Positions 1-8,575 of a stretch of 28,724 bases of DNA are shown here, one piece after another; positions within the stretch are counted from its first letter, which is position 1, and each line of letters opens with the position of its first letter. Made by a program: the position numbers and the translations under genes. Below the pieces are notes generated by a model. That model did not search any database. It was not told the origin of the DNA and saw only the letters and a list, made by a program, of their open reading frames with translations. Source of the stretch: Aalborgiella sp040079635 (lineage in GTDB: Bacteria; Pseudomonadota; Gammaproteobacteria; Burkholderiales; Burkholderiaceae_C); assembly GCA_040079635.1 (NCBI GenBank), contig JBEBJY010000035.1, forward strand, positions 1-28,724. Reading direction: 5' to 3'.

Positions 1-69
1 TAGATACAATTGCGCACAGTTCGCGGAACGCCCTTTTTTGGGTCATATTTGACATATTGGAGTAATTAA

Positions 70-999
70 ATGGAAGTCTTGCTACAACAGATCATCAACG
101 GTCTGGTGCTGGGCAGCATGTATGCTTTAGTTGCCCTGGGTTACACCATGGTTTACGGCATTATTGGCCTGATCAACTTTGCGCACGGTGAGGTGCTGAT
201 GGTAGGCGCTATGACCAGCTGGTCCATCATCACGATGATGCAGGAGTCAAGCACTGGTTTGCCAGGGTGGTTGATTTTGTTGATGGCAACGCTGATTGCA
301 TGCGTCGTCGCCGCCACACTTAATTATGTGATCGAGAAAGCCGCCTATCGCCCTTTGCGAAACAGCCCAAAACTGGCTCCGCTGATCACGGCGATGGGTA
401 TGTCTTTGCTATTGCAAACTTTGGCTCGCATCGTTTGGACGCCTAATCCTAAGCCTTTTCCGTCTTTGCTGCCTTCAGAGCCGATTGAATTTGCTGGCGC
501 TGTGATCACAGTCACGCAAGTGCTGATCTTGGGTGTGACGGCTGTTTCATTGGCAGTTTTGATGTACACGGTGAATCACACTCGCCTAGGTCGCGCGATG
601 CGTGCCACGGCTGAGAACCCGCGCGTTGCTGGTTTGATGGGTGTTCGCCCGGATACAGTGATTTCAGCTACTTTTATTATTGGCGCGATTCTGGCTGCGA
701 TTGCCGGCGTGATGTGGGCGGCGAACTACGGCACAGTGCAATACACCATGGGCTTTATGCCAGGTTTGAAGGCTTTTGTGGCCGCTGTGTTTGGTGGCAT
801 TGGTAACTTGGGCGGCGCGGTTGTTGGCGGCCTGCTGTTGGGCTTGATTGAGTCCATAGGTGCAGGCTACTTGGGCGACTTGACGGGTGGTGTCTTAGGT
901 AGTCATTACACGGATATTTTCGCTTTCGTCGTGCTTATCTTGGTGCTGACTTTGCGTCCTTCTGGCTTGCTTGGAGAAAGGGTGGCTGATCGAGCGTAG
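70..999 (+). CDS. livH: Branched-chain amino acid ABC transporter permease LivH
   Basis: This is an inner-membrane permease subunit of the LIV importer, which takes up leucine, isoleucine, valine or related amino acids using ATP hydrolysed by LivG and LivF. The 309-residue protein is almost wholly hydrophobic. It opens with the family-typical stretch LQQIINGLVLGSMYALVALG and carries INFAHGE near residue 36. A glycine-rich segment, FGGIGNLGGAVVGG, near residue 240 is the conserved cytoplasmic loop that contacts the ATPase. The ATG follows GGAG at 59-62 with good spacing. It is the first of four same-strand genes in the order livH, livM, livG, livF. The binding protein LivK is not in the window and presumably lies upstream. 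The substrate could also be an amide or urea, since the family is broad; the subunit type is secure. Confidence 0.95.
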   Translation: MEVLLQQIINGLVLGSMYALVALGYTMVYGIIGLINFAHGEVLMVGAMTSWSIITMMQESSTGLPGWLILLMATLIACVVAATLNYVIEKAAYRPLRNSPKLAPLITAMGMSLLLQTLARIVWTPNPKPFPSLLPSEPIEFAGAVITVTQVLILGVTAVSLAVLMYTVNHTRLGRAMRATAENPRVAGLMGVRPDTVISATFIIGAILAAIAGVMWAANYGTVQYTMGFMPGLKAFVAAVFGGIGNLGGAVVGGLLLGLIESIGAGYLGDLTGGVLGSHYTDIFAFVVLILVLTLRPSGLLGERVADRA

Positions 1000-1051
1000 G
1001 TATTTTTGAAAACACCTACATTGCACGACAACATAAATTGAGTGAAAAATC

Positions 1052-2128
1052 ATGACAAAAAATAAACTACCCATGTATATCGCAGGAGGCCTACTACTAA
1101 TAGTGCTCCCGTTTATCCTGCAAATGTTTGGTAATGCCTGGGTTCGCATTGCCGACGTTGCCTTGCTCTATGTTTTATTAGCCGTTGGCTTGAACATTGT
1201 GGTGGGCTACGCTGGCTTGTTGGACTTGGGCTATGTGGCGTTCTTTGCGCTAGGGGCTTACATTTTTGCGCTGCTAGCGTCGCCGCATTTGACTGAAAAC
1301 ATTCCAGCACTGGCCGAAATGTTTCCTAACGGTATCCATTTGTCGTTTTGGGTGATCGCCCCCATCGCGGCATTGTGCGCGGGGCTATTGGGAATGCTCT
1401 TAGGTGCGCCTACGTTGAAGTTGCGTGGCGACTATTTGGCTATTGTTACTTTAGGTTTTGGTGAAATCATCCGTGTGTTTTTGAACAACTTGGAAAGCCC
1501 AGTCAACATCACCAATGGCCCCCGAGGCATTTCAGGCATCGACTCGGTGAGTCTGTTTGGGCATGATTTTGCTAAAACGCTGAACATTGCAGGTTTTGAT
1601 ATCAACTCGGTGACTTTGTATTACTTCCTGATTTTGGTGATGGTTATTTTCACCCTCATCATCAGCCACCGTATCGAGTTATCACGCATTGGCCGCGCTT
1701 GGATGGCTATTCGTGAAGACGAAATTGCAGCCAAAGCGATGGGACTGAATACCCGCAATTTGAAGCTACTGGCCTTCGGCATGGGCGCCACATTTGGTGG
1801 CTTGTCAGGCGCTATTTTTGCGGCGTTCCAAGGCTTTGTGTCGCCAGAATCGTTTGGTTTGATGGAATCCGTGATGATTGTTGCCATGGTCGTTTTAGGT
1901 GGCATGGGGCATTTGCCAGGCGTTGTATTGGGTGCTGTACTGTTGGCGGCTTTGCCTGAAGTATTGCGTTATGTCGCTGGACCGCTGCAAGACATGAGCG
2001 GTGGGCGTTTAGATGCCTCCATCTTGCGCCAACTCTTGATCGCTTTGGCCATGATCGGCGTGATGCTGATGCGCCCACGCGGTTTGTGGCCTTCGCCAGA
2101 GCATGGCAAATCATTACAAACTAAATAA
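1052..2128 (+). CDS. livM: Branched-chain amino acid ABC transporter permease LivM
   Basis: This is the second membrane permease of the LIV importer and pairs with LivH to form the transport channel. The 358-residue protein has many hydrophobic segments. The family motif GYAGLLDLGYVAFFALGAY sits near residues 52-70, GAPTLKLRGDYLAIVTLGFG lies around residue 115, and VVLGGMGHLPGVVLGA near residue 280 is the ATPase-contact loop. It starts 52 bp after livH, with GAGTG shortly before the ATG, and ends 15 bp before livG. The length is normal for the family and no disruption is visible. An internal ATG seven codons downstream is possible, but it has no better ribosome binding site. Confidence 0.95.
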   Translation: MTKNKLPMYIAGGLLLIVLPFILQMFGNAWVRIADVALLYVLLAVGLNIVVGYAGLLDLGYVAFFALGAYIFALLASPHLTENIPALAEMFPNGIHLSFWVIAPIAALCAGLLGMLLGAPTLKLRGDYLAIVTLGFGEIIRVFLNNLESPVNITNGPRGISGIDSVSLFGHDFAKTLNIAGFDINSVTLYYFLILVMVIFTLIISHRIELSRIGRAWMAIREDEIAAKAMGLNTRNLKLLAFGMGATFGGLSGAIFAAFQGFVSPESFGLMESVMIVAMVVLGGMGHLPGVVLGAVLLAALPEVLRYVAGPLQDMSGGRLDASILRQLLIALAMIGVMLMRPRGLWPSPEHGKSLQTK

Positions 2129-2143
2129 ACAGGAGAACATCAC

Positions 2144-2914
2144 ATGAGCGATACAGTTCTCAAAGTAGCAGGTATTTCAAAGCGTTTTGGTGGTTTACAA
2201 GCCTTGAGCGACGTAGGCATCACCATCGAGCGTGGCATGGTTTATGGCCTGATTGGCCCTAACGGCGCTGGTAAAACCACCTTTTTTAACGTCATCACAG
2301 GTTTGTACACGCCAGACAGCGGCACGTTTGAGCTGGCTGGCAAGCCGTACACACCTACAGCAGTTCATGAAGTGGCCAAAGCAGGCATTGCCCGTACGTT
2401 TCAAAACATTCGTTTGTTTGCGGAGATGACAGCGTTAGAGAACGTCATGGTCGGTCGCCACATCCGCACGCATTCTGGCTTGTTTGGTGCTGTTTTCAGA
2501 ACCAGCAGTTTCAAAGCCGAAGAAAAAGCGATTGCCAAACGTGCGCATGAATTGCTTGATTATGTGGGCATTGGCCAACTGGCTGACTACAAAGCACGCA
2601 CGCTGAGCTATGGCGACCAACGCCGCTTAGAAATCGCCCGCGCTTTGGCGACTGACCCGCAATTGATCGCCTTGGATGAGCCTGCAGCCGGTATGAACGC
2701 CACTGAAAAGGTGCAACTTCGTGCCTTGATCGACAAAATTCGCAATGACAACCGCACGATTTTGCTGATTGAGCATGACGTGAAATTGGTCATGGGCTTG
2801 TGCGACCGCATCACCGTGCTGGACTACGGCAAACAAATCGCCGAAGGTACAGCCAACGAAGTGCGGGCAAATGAAAAAGTGATTGAAGCCTACTTGGGCA
2901 CGGGTGGACACTAA
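2144..2914 (+). CDS. livG: Branched-chain amino acid ABC transporter ATP-binding protein LivG
   Basis: This is one of two cytoplasmic ATPase subunits that power the LIV importer. Walker A is GPNGAGKTT at about residues 38-46. The Q-loop is in ARTFQNIRLF near residue 85. The ABC signature is LSYGDQRR near residue 155; the tyrosine in place of glycine is typical of LivG. Walker B is LIALDEPAAGMN near residue 175, and the switch histidine is in LLIEHDVKLVMG near residue 210. The length of 256 residues is normal. AGGAG at 2131-2135 precedes the ATG. It lies directly between livM and livF, so the three are surely co-transcribed. Confidence 0.96.
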   Translation: MSDTVLKVAGISKRFGGLQALSDVGITIERGMVYGLIGPNGAGKTTFFNVITGLYTPDSGTFELAGKPYTPTAVHEVAKAGIARTFQNIRLFAEMTALENVMVGRHIRTHSGLFGAVFRTSSFKAEEKAIAKRAHELLDYVGIGQLADYKARTLSYGDQRRLEIARALATDPQLIALDEPAAGMNATEKVQLRALIDKIRNDNRTILLIEHDVKLVMGLCDRITVLDYGKQIAEGTANEVRANEKVIEAYLGTGGH

Positions 2915-2963
2915 GTTGTCTATGCACGAGATGGCGATTCAAGAAACAAAATAGGCAAATACT

Positions 2964-3680
2964 ATGGCAAATATTCTTCTCAAAGTAAGCGGACTCAAAG
3001 TGGGTTACGGCGGTATTCAAGCGGTTAAAGGGGTTGATTTTGAAGTGCGCGAGGGCGAGCTGGTCACCTTGATCGGCTCTAATGGTGCAGGCAAAACCAC
3101 CACCATGAAAGCAATCACCGGCGGTTTGCCGTTTACCGAGGGCGACATTCAGTACTTGGGTAAAAGTATCAAAGGTCAAGGTGCTTGGGACTTGGTTCAC
3201 CAAGGTCTAGCCATGGTGCCAGAAGGACGTGGCGTTTTCACCCGCATGACTATCTTAGAAAACTTGGCAATGGGTGCTTACATTCGCAACGACAAAGCCG
3301 AGATCGCCAAAGACGTAGAGATGGTCTTTGAAACTTTCCCCCGCCTAAAAGAGCGCAAAGACCAGCTGGCCGGCACCATGAGCGGCGGCGAACAGCAAAT
3401 GCTAGCCATGGGCCGCGCCTTGATGAGCCGCCCGAAAGTGCTGTTGCTAGACGAGCCGTCCATGGGCTTATCCCCCATCATGGTGGACAAAATTTTTGAA
3501 GTCGTCAAAGATGTGTCATCCAAAGGCGTAACAGTTTTACTCGTAGAACAAAACGCCAGCCGTGCCCTAGGCATTGCCGACCGTGGCTATGTGATGGACT
3601 CAGGTTTGATCACGATGAGTGGTGATGCGAAGATCATGCTGAACGATCCTAAGGTACGTGAAGCATATTTGGGTGAGTAA
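2964..3680 (+). CDS. livF: Branched-chain amino acid ABC transporter ATP-binding protein LivF
   Basis: This is the second ATPase of the LIV importer and acts with LivG at the cytoplasmic face. Walker A is GSNGAGKTT at residues 38-46. The family-specific LVPEGRGVFTRMT-like segment (here MVPEGRGVFTRMT) is near residue 84. The signature is MSGGEQQMLAMGRAL near residue 139, Walker B is VLLLDEPSMGLSP near residue 157, and the switch region reads LLVEQNASRAL with glutamine in place of the usual histidine, which is normal for LivF. It is the last gene of the operon. A terminator hairpin built partly on a dispersed repeat follows, then ppc in the opposite orientation. Confidence 0.96.
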   Translation: MANILLKVSGLKVGYGGIQAVKGVDFEVREGELVTLIGSNGAGKTTTMKAITGGLPFTEGDIQYLGKSIKGQGAWDLVHQGLAMVPEGRGVFTRMTILENLAMGAYIRNDKAEIAKDVEMVFETFPRLKERKDQLAGTMSGGEQQMLAMGRALMSRPKVLLLDEPSMGLSPIMVDKIFEVVKDVSSKGVTVLLVEQNASRALGIADRGYVMDSGLITMSGDAKIMLNDPKVREAYLGE

Positions 3681-3705
3681 AAATCATTAAACTTATGGCT
3701 GAATT

Positions 3706-3755
3706 TTGCTATAAATAATATAGCTATTCAGGCAATAAAGACGCCGGCTAGAGCC
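3706..3755 (+). repeat. Dispersed palindromic repeat, copy 1 (intergenic, livF-ppc)
   Basis: The core at 3732-3751 differs from GCAATAAATACGCCGGCTAG at one base. It is preceded by the AT-rich arm TGCTATAAATAATATAGCT. Here 'forward' means the orientation in which the core reads GCAATAAA. The copy lies between the convergent ends of livF and ppc, and its GCCGGCTAGAGC end forms the left half of a terminator hairpin. Seven other clear copies occur in the window. Confidence 0.85.
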
Positions 3756-3785
3756 TGATTTTATGCTCTACAGCCGGCTTTTTAT
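3743..3785 (+). terminator. Hairpin terminator of the liv operon, partly made of the repeat
   Basis: GCCGGCTAGAGC (3743-3754) pairs with GCTCTACAGCCGGC (3765-3778) across a ten-base loop, with a two-base bulge. TTTTTATTT follows directly. It lies about 60 bp after the livF stop and just before the convergent ppc stop. On the minus strand the trailing T-run is poorer, so it should mainly stop liv transcription. Confidence 0.75.
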
Positions 3786-3788
3786 TTG

Positions 3789-6689
3789 CTAACCCGTATT
3801 CCGCAACCCAGCCGCAATCCCGTTGATCGAAATATGAATCCCGCGTTGTACCCGCTCATCTGACTGGCCAGCGCGGTAGCGGCGTACCAGTTCAACTTGC
3901 AAGTGGTGCAAGGGGTCGATGTAGGGGAAGCGGTGGCGGATGGAGCGTTGCAGGGCGGCGTTGTTGGTCAGGCGCTGTTTGTCGCCGGTGATTAATTGCA
4001 GCGCTGTCACCGTCAAATGCCATTCAGTTTCAATGCGGTTGAAAATCTTTTTGCGCAAGGCGGCGTCTGTGACTAATTCGGCGTAGCGCGAAGCCAAGGC
4101 CAAATCGCTTTTTGCCAACACCATGTCGATATTGCTTAGCAGTGTGCGGAAAAATGGCCAGTCCTTGACCATTTTTTGCAGCAAGGCAAGTTGCTTTTTG
4201 TATTCAGCAGGTGATTGCTTTCCGTTCGTGATTCCGTTTTGATTCTGATGCAGAAACGCATGAACCGCTGAGCCAAAACCATACCAACCCGGTAAGGTCA
4301 AACGGCATTGTCCCCAGCTGAACCCCCAAGGAATAGCCCGCAAATCTTCAATTTTTTGTGAAGCTTTGCGCGAGGCAGGGCGTGAGCCTAAGTTTAGTTC
4401 GGCAATCTCACGCAACGGTGTGGACTGGAAAAAGTAATCCGTAAAACCCGGTGTTTCATAGACCAAAGCGCGGTAAGCAGCCATGCTGGCCAGAGAAAGC
4501 GATGATGCCGTTTCTAAAAACTTGGTACTGGCAGACTTGGTGGGTTGCAGTAAAGTGGCTTCCAGCGTAGCTGCAACCAGAGTTTCTAAATTGCGGCGAC
4601 CAATTTCAGGATTCGCGTATTTAGAGCCAATCACCTCACCTTGCTCGGTTAAACGGATTTGACCGCGCACCGTACCTGGCGGTTGCGCCAAAATCGCTTG
4701 GTAGCTTGGGCCACCGCCACGCCCCACTGTGCCGCCGCGGCCGTGGAACATGCGCAGGGTGATGCCGTGCGAGGCGGCGAGCTCGTCAAACAACTCTACC
4801 AGCGCAATCTCCGCGCGATACAGCTCCCAGTTGCTGGTGAAAATGCCGCCGTCTTTGTTGCTGTCCGAATAGCCCAGCATGATGTCTTGCTCGCCACCGC
4901 TGCGTTGTACTTGCTGCACCATGCCCGTCAACGCGTAAAACTCGCGCATGATGGGCGCTGCGTTGCGCAGGTCTTCAATGGTTTCAAACAAGGGTACGAC
5001 GATCAAATCGTGCGTTGCTTGTTTATCCAAGGTACCGCGCATCAAACCAACTTCTTTTTGCAGCAATAAGACTTCCAGCAAATCGCTGACGGTTTCTGTG
5101 TGGCTGATGATGTAGTGGCGAATGGCGTGGTGGCCATAACGCTGGCGCATGGCTTTAGCGGCTTCAAAAATGGCTAATTCACCTGTTGTGTGGTCAGAAT
5201 ACGTGGCATCCAGCACGCGCAAAGGCCGTGCGTCGCTGAGTAATTTGACCAGCAGACTGCGTTTGGCTTGTTCGTCCAAGCTTGAATAATTGGCCTCTAA
5301 ACGCGCAGTAGCCAGTAGTTCAGCGACGACTTCTTCGTGTTTGTCAGAGCTTTGGCGCAAATCAACCGTCGCCAAGTGAAAACCAAACACTTCAACCGCG
5401 CGAATCAAAGGGTGCAAGCGCTGGCTTACCAAAGCCTCGCCATGGTTGTCTTGCAGCGATGCTTGAATGGTGCGTAAATCCGCTAAAAAATCTTCAGCTT
5501 GCTTGTAGGGGTTTTGCGGTGCCACGGCATGGCGTGCTGCATCGCCACCCGTCATGTCTTTTAAATTTGCGGCCAAACGCGCATACACACCTGTCAAAGC
5601 ACGGCGGTAGGGTTCGTCTTTGCGGTGCTCGTTGGTGTCTGGCGATTGTTCAGCCAAGGCTTTCATCGGCTCTGACAAAGGCACCAAAATCGATGACATC
5701 GACAATTCAGAGCCTAAAAAATGCACTTCGGTCAAATAAAACCGCAACACCATTTCGGCCTGGCGGCGCAGCGCGTATTGCAGGGTTTGGGCGCTGACAT
5801 TGGGGTTGCCATCGCGGTCGCCACCAATCCATTGACCCATGCGCAAAAAACTGTGTACCGGCTGGTTACCTAGGGATTGCTCTAATTCTGCGTACAACTT
5901 AGGTATTTCACGCAAAAACGTGGACTCGTAATAGCTCAGCGAGTTTTCAATCTCATCCATCACCGTGAGCTTGGAATACCGCAGCAAACGCGTTTGCCAC
6001 AGCTGCATCACCCGGGAGCGGAGTTGCAATTCATTAGCGCTCAGCTCTTTAGGTGTCAGGGCATCTTTGCCGCCACCTGCTGCCAAGCTGCGCATTTTGA
6101 TGTCGTCTCGCGAAGTGAGTAGCTGCGCAATATCACGCTCCGCATCCAAAATGCTCTTGCGTTGCACTTCGGTGGGGTGCGCGGTCAAAACGGGGGAAAC
6201 GTGGCTTTTGGCCAAAGTTTGGGAGATGGTTTTTGGCGTGATGCCCGCCCAACGCAGTCGCGCCAAGGCTACCTCAATGCTGCCTTCTTGCGTGTCACCC
6301 ACACGCTCATGTACCTCACGGCGGCGGATGTGGTGTCTGTCTTCCGCCAAATTGGCCAAATGGCTGAAATAGGTGAAGGCACGAATCACACTGACCGTTT
6401 GGTCGCCAGTCAAGCTTTTAAGCAGCTTTTTAAGCGCTTTGTCAGCGGTATGGTCTTCATCGCGCCTGAAAGCGACCGACAGTTTACGGATTTGCTCGAT
6501 CAACTCAAAAGCAGCCGCACCTTCTTGCTCGCGAATCACATCGCCTAAAATTCGTCCTAACAATCTAATATCTTCTACCAATGGCCGCTCGTTCAGCTTT
6601 TGCTTGGAAAGAGATGGAGATTTAGCAGCTTTGGAAAGCGCAGATGTTTTAAGCGTAAGTGTTTTCATGGTTGTTGTGCATGCTAGCAT
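3789..6689 (-). CDS. ppc: Phosphoenolpyruvate carboxylase
   Basis: This cytoplasmic enzyme carboxylates phosphoenolpyruvate with bicarbonate to oxaloacetate, refilling the TCA cycle. The roughly 966-residue protein has the conserved catalytic histidine in LTAHPTEVQRKS near residue 171, LGYSDSNKDGGIF near residue 605, the glycine-rich FHGRGGTVGRGGG loop near residue 647, IRLTEQGEVIGSKY near residue 680, and the invariant C-terminal NTG. Similarity to the family begins only around residue 38 (DIRLLGRILGDVIREQEG), so the first 35 or so residues are a variable extension. The start is uncertain: TTG at 6692, ATG at 6689 and ATG at 6668 are in frame, and none has a clear ribosome binding site. It is divergent from hemC, with only about 55 bp between them. 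No damage is visible. Confidence 0.95.
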   Translation of the reverse strand: MLACTTTMKTLTLKTSALSKAAKSPSLSKQKLNERPLVEDIRLLGRILGDVIREQEGAAAFELIEQIRKLSVAFRRDEDHTADKALKKLLKSLTGDQTVSVIRAFTYFSHLANLAEDRHHIRRREVHERVGDTQEGSIEVALARLRWAGITPKTISQTLAKSHVSPVLTAHPTEVQRKSILDAERDIAQLLTSRDDIKMRSLAAGGGKDALTPKELSANELQLRSRVMQLWQTRLLRYSKLTVMDEIENSLSYYESTFLREIPKLYAELEQSLGNQPVHSFLRMGQWIGGDRDGNPNVSAQTLQYALRRQAEMVLRFYLTEVHFLGSELSMSSILVPLSEPMKALAEQSPDTNEHRKDEPYRRALTGVYARLAANLKDMTGGDAARHAVAPQNPYKQAEDFLADLRTIQASLQDNHGEALVSQRLHPLIRAVEVFGFHLATVDLRQSSDKHEEVVAELLATARLEANYSSLDEQAKRSLLVKLLSDARPLRVLDATYSDHTTGELAIFEAAKAMRQRYGHHAIRHYIISHTETVSDLLEVLLLQKEVGLMRGTLDKQATHDLIVVPLFETIEDLRNAAPIMREFYALTGMVQQVQRSGGEQDIMLGYSDSNKDGGIFTSNWELYRAEIALVELFDELAASHGITLRMFHGRGGTVGRGGGPSYQAILAQPPGTVRGQIRLTEQGEVIGSKYANPEIGRRNLETLVAATLEATLLQPTKSASTKFLETASSLSLASMAAYRALVYETPGFTDYFFQSTPLREIAELNLGSRPASRKASQKIEDLRAIPWGFSWGQCRLTLPGWYGFGSAVHAFLHQNQNGITNGKQSPAEYKKQLALLQKMVKDWPFFRTLLSNIDMVLAKSDLALASRYAELVTDAALRKKIFNRIETEWHLTVTALQLITGDKQRLTNNAALQRSIRHRFPYIDPLHHLQVELVRRYRAGQSDERVQRGIHISINGIAAGLRNTG

Positions 6690-6734
6690 CAAAATTAGCG
6701 TGTATTTACCTGTAGATTACCAATGAGTTCCCAA

Positions 6735-6740
6735 TATAAA
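6735..6740 (+). promoter_or_regulatory. Possible -10 box just ahead of hemC
   Basis: TATAAA at 6735-6740 is the best -10-like hexamer in the 55-bp ppc-hemC gap. It ends seven bases before the hemC ATG, so transcription from it would begin at or next to the start codon. No good -35 hexamer lies 16-18 bp upstream, so the call is weak. Confidence 0.3.
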
Positions 6741-6747
6741 AACTAAC

Positions 6748-7740
6748 ATGCAAAATACAAGCCAACTACCTTCAGTTAAACCGTTATTGAATATCACCAT
6801 CGCCACCCGCGAAAGCCGTCTTGCCTTGTGGCAGGCCGAGCATGTGAAATCTTTGCTAGAAGCGCGCGGCCACAGCGTTAAATTGCTGGGCATGACGACC
6901 ATGGGTGACCAAATTTTAGACCGTTCGCTCAGCAAAGTGGGTGGCAAAGGCTTGTTTGTCAAAGAACTGGAAACCGCTTTGGACGATGGCTCGGCAGACA
7001 TCGCCGTGCATTCGCTCAAAGATGTGCCTATGGATTTGCCAGAAGGCTTCGCCTTAGCTTGTGTGATGGAACGCGAAGACCCGCGCGATGCTTTCGTCTC
7101 TAATAACTACGCCAATTTAGCCGCTTTGCCACTGGGGGCAACGGTGGGTACATCCAGCCTGCGCCGCGTCGTTTTGCTCAAAGCGCTGCGTCCTGATGTG
7201 AAAATCGTTCCCCTGCGTGGCAATTTAGACACCCGCTTACGCAAACTCGACGAAGGCCAGTTTGATGCCATTATTTTGGCGGCAGCAGGCTTAAAACGCC
7301 TAGGTTTGGCGCAGCGCATCCGTGCGGTATTTGAAACGACAGAGATGCTTCCCGCTGCGGGGCAGGGCGCTTTGGGTATTGAAATCAAGGCAAATAGGGC
7401 GGATTTGGTGGCTGCCTTGGCGCCTTTGGCGCATTTGCCGACGTGGATGGCGGTTTCAGCCGAGCGGGCGGTTAGCCGTGCTATGGGTGGCAGTTGCTCT
7501 ATGCCTTTGGCAGCGCACGCTGTTTGGGATGGGGCGCAATTGCGGTTGAATGCGGCTTGGGGTGAGCCAGAAGAGGATAAAACATCGGCAGCTGACGAAA
7601 TGAGCGATTTGGCGACCTTAGTTACGGCCAATTTAAGTCATGCTGCGAACGGCATTGAAGCCGCCACAGCGATGGGTGAGCAAGTCGCGGCCAAGCTTTT
7701 GGCTGGTGGTGCGCGTAAGTACACAAAATCAGCTGAATAA
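6748..7740 (+). CDS. hemC: Hydroxymethylbilane synthase (porphobilinogen deaminase)
   Basis: This cytoplasmic enzyme joins four porphobilinogen molecules into hydroxymethylbilane in tetrapyrrole (heme) synthesis. The 330-residue protein has the family start NITIATRESRLALWQAEHV, then DRSLSKVGGKGLFVKELE, VHSLKDVPMDLPEGF and GTSSLRR. Cys250 in GGSCSMPLAAHA is the residue that carries the dipyrromethane cofactor. About 15 N-terminal residues precede the conserved domain. No Shine-Dalgarno is seen before the ATG at 6748, and no alternative start fits without cutting into the conserved domain. It heads the hemC-hemD-hemX-hemY-comEC run, and hemD follows after 13 bp. It is divergent from ppc. Confidence 0.96.
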   Translation: MQNTSQLPSVKPLLNITIATRESRLALWQAEHVKSLLEARGHSVKLLGMTTMGDQILDRSLSKVGGKGLFVKELETALDDGSADIAVHSLKDVPMDLPEGFALACVMEREDPRDAFVSNNYANLAALPLGATVGTSSLRRVVLLKALRPDVKIVPLRGNLDTRLRKLDEGQFDAIILAAAGLKRLGLAQRIRAVFETTEMLPAAGQGALGIEIKANRADLVAALAPLAHLPTWMAVSAERAVSRAMGGSCSMPLAAHAVWDGAQLRLNAAWGEPEEDKTSAADEMSDLATLVTANLSHAANGIEAATAMGEQVAAKLLAGGARKYTKSAE

Positions 7741-7753
7741 GTTGTCATTCGCT

Positions 7754-8575
7754 ATGAAAATCATCGTGACCCGCCCGCGCCTAGAGGCTGAAGTTTGGGT
7801 CAAGCAGTTGCGAGCTTTGCATTTTGATGCCGTTGCGCTGCCTTTGATTCACATTGGCGCACCAGCGGATAACCAAGACGTCACTAAGGCTTGGGTGAAC
7901 TTGGATCAATACAGTGCGGTGATGTTTGTGAGTAGCAATGCAGTTCGCTATTTTTACCCTTCAAATATGCCTCTAGCCGGCGAATTTATTGCCTATACAG
8001 CTATTAAAAACATAGTAAATCCAGAGATTAAAGCAACTAAACCCCGAATGTGGGCGACGGGTCCGGGAACGCGGGATGCCTTGCTGGCGCAGTCTGTACC
8101 AGCTGATTTGATTGATTCGCCCGATTCAGATGCGGTACAGTTTGACTCGGAAACGCTTTGGGATATGGTGAAAAACCAAGTCAAACTGGCTGACAAAGTG
8201 CTGATTGTTCGGGGTCGTTCGCAAGGTTTGATGAATGGCCGCCCTTGGCTGGCTGACCAGTTAACGGCAGCTGGCGTGCAGGTGGATATCGTGATCAGCT
8301 ACGAGCGGCGCGCGCCTGTGTTTGACGCGGCTGAATTAGCTTTGGTGCATCAAGCCAGCGCAGATCAATCCATTTGGCTGCTCAGCAGTTCAGAAGCAGT
8401 GGCAAATTTGCAGGCAATCACAGACGTGAATTGGCCCAACGTCAAAGCTAACGCCAGAGCCATCGCCACCCACCCCCGTATCGCGCAGGCTGCCAGAGAC
8501 GCTGGATTTGGTGTTGTTTACGAGTCACGACCGCTGCTGGTTGATGTGGTGGCTTCTATAGAATCTATGCCATGA
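7754..8575 (+). CDS. hemD: Uroporphyrinogen-III synthase
   Basis: HemD closes and isomerises hydroxymethylbilane to uroporphyrinogen III, the step after HemC. The ATG at 7754 gives MKIIVTRPRLEAEVWVKQL, the typical N-terminus (a VTRP motif, then a hydrophobic helix), and 273 residues. An open frame continues upstream into hemC, but that extension has no family character. The motifs VMFVSSNAVRYF (residues 55-66), ATGPGTRDALL, VLIVRGRSQGLMNGRPWLADQL and the C-terminal TSS-like region (WLLSSSEAVANL) support the call. Between NAVRYF and the ATGPGT motif, residues about 70-89 are encoded by a copy of the dispersed repeat, and this loop looks longer than usual. The stop overlaps the hemX start in ATGA. 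Confidence 0.93.
   Translation: MKIIVTRPRLEAEVWVKQLRALHFDAVALPLIHIGAPADNQDVTKAWVNLDQYSAVMFVSSNAVRYFYPSNMPLAGEFIAYTAIKNIVNPEIKATKPRMWATGPGTRDALLAQSVPADLIDSPDSDAVQFDSETLWDMVKNQVKLADKVLIVRGRSQGLMNGRPWLADQLTAAGVQVDIVISYERRAPVFDAAELALVHQASADQSIWLLSSSEAVANLQAITDVNWPNVKANARAIATHPRIAQAARDAGFGVVYESRPLLVDVVASIESMP
7963..8019 (-). repeat. Dispersed palindromic repeat, copy 2 (inside hemD)
   Basis: This is a reverse-oriented copy. The core at 7973-7992 reads CTAGCCGGCGAATTTATTGC, one mismatch from the inverted core, and is followed by CAGCTATTAAAAACATAGTA. It encodes the hemD peptide PLAGEFIAYTAIKNIVN in the same frame as the copies in comEC and murJ. Confidence 0.88.

Noticed and set aside
4659..5069. 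Plus-strand open frame inside ppc
   Set aside because: It is antisense to the catalytic region of ppc, with low-complexity translation and no ribosome binding site.
7640..7753. Upstream extension of hemD into hemC
   Set aside because: The added residues have no HemD family character, while ATG 7754 gives the typical VTRP N-terminus.
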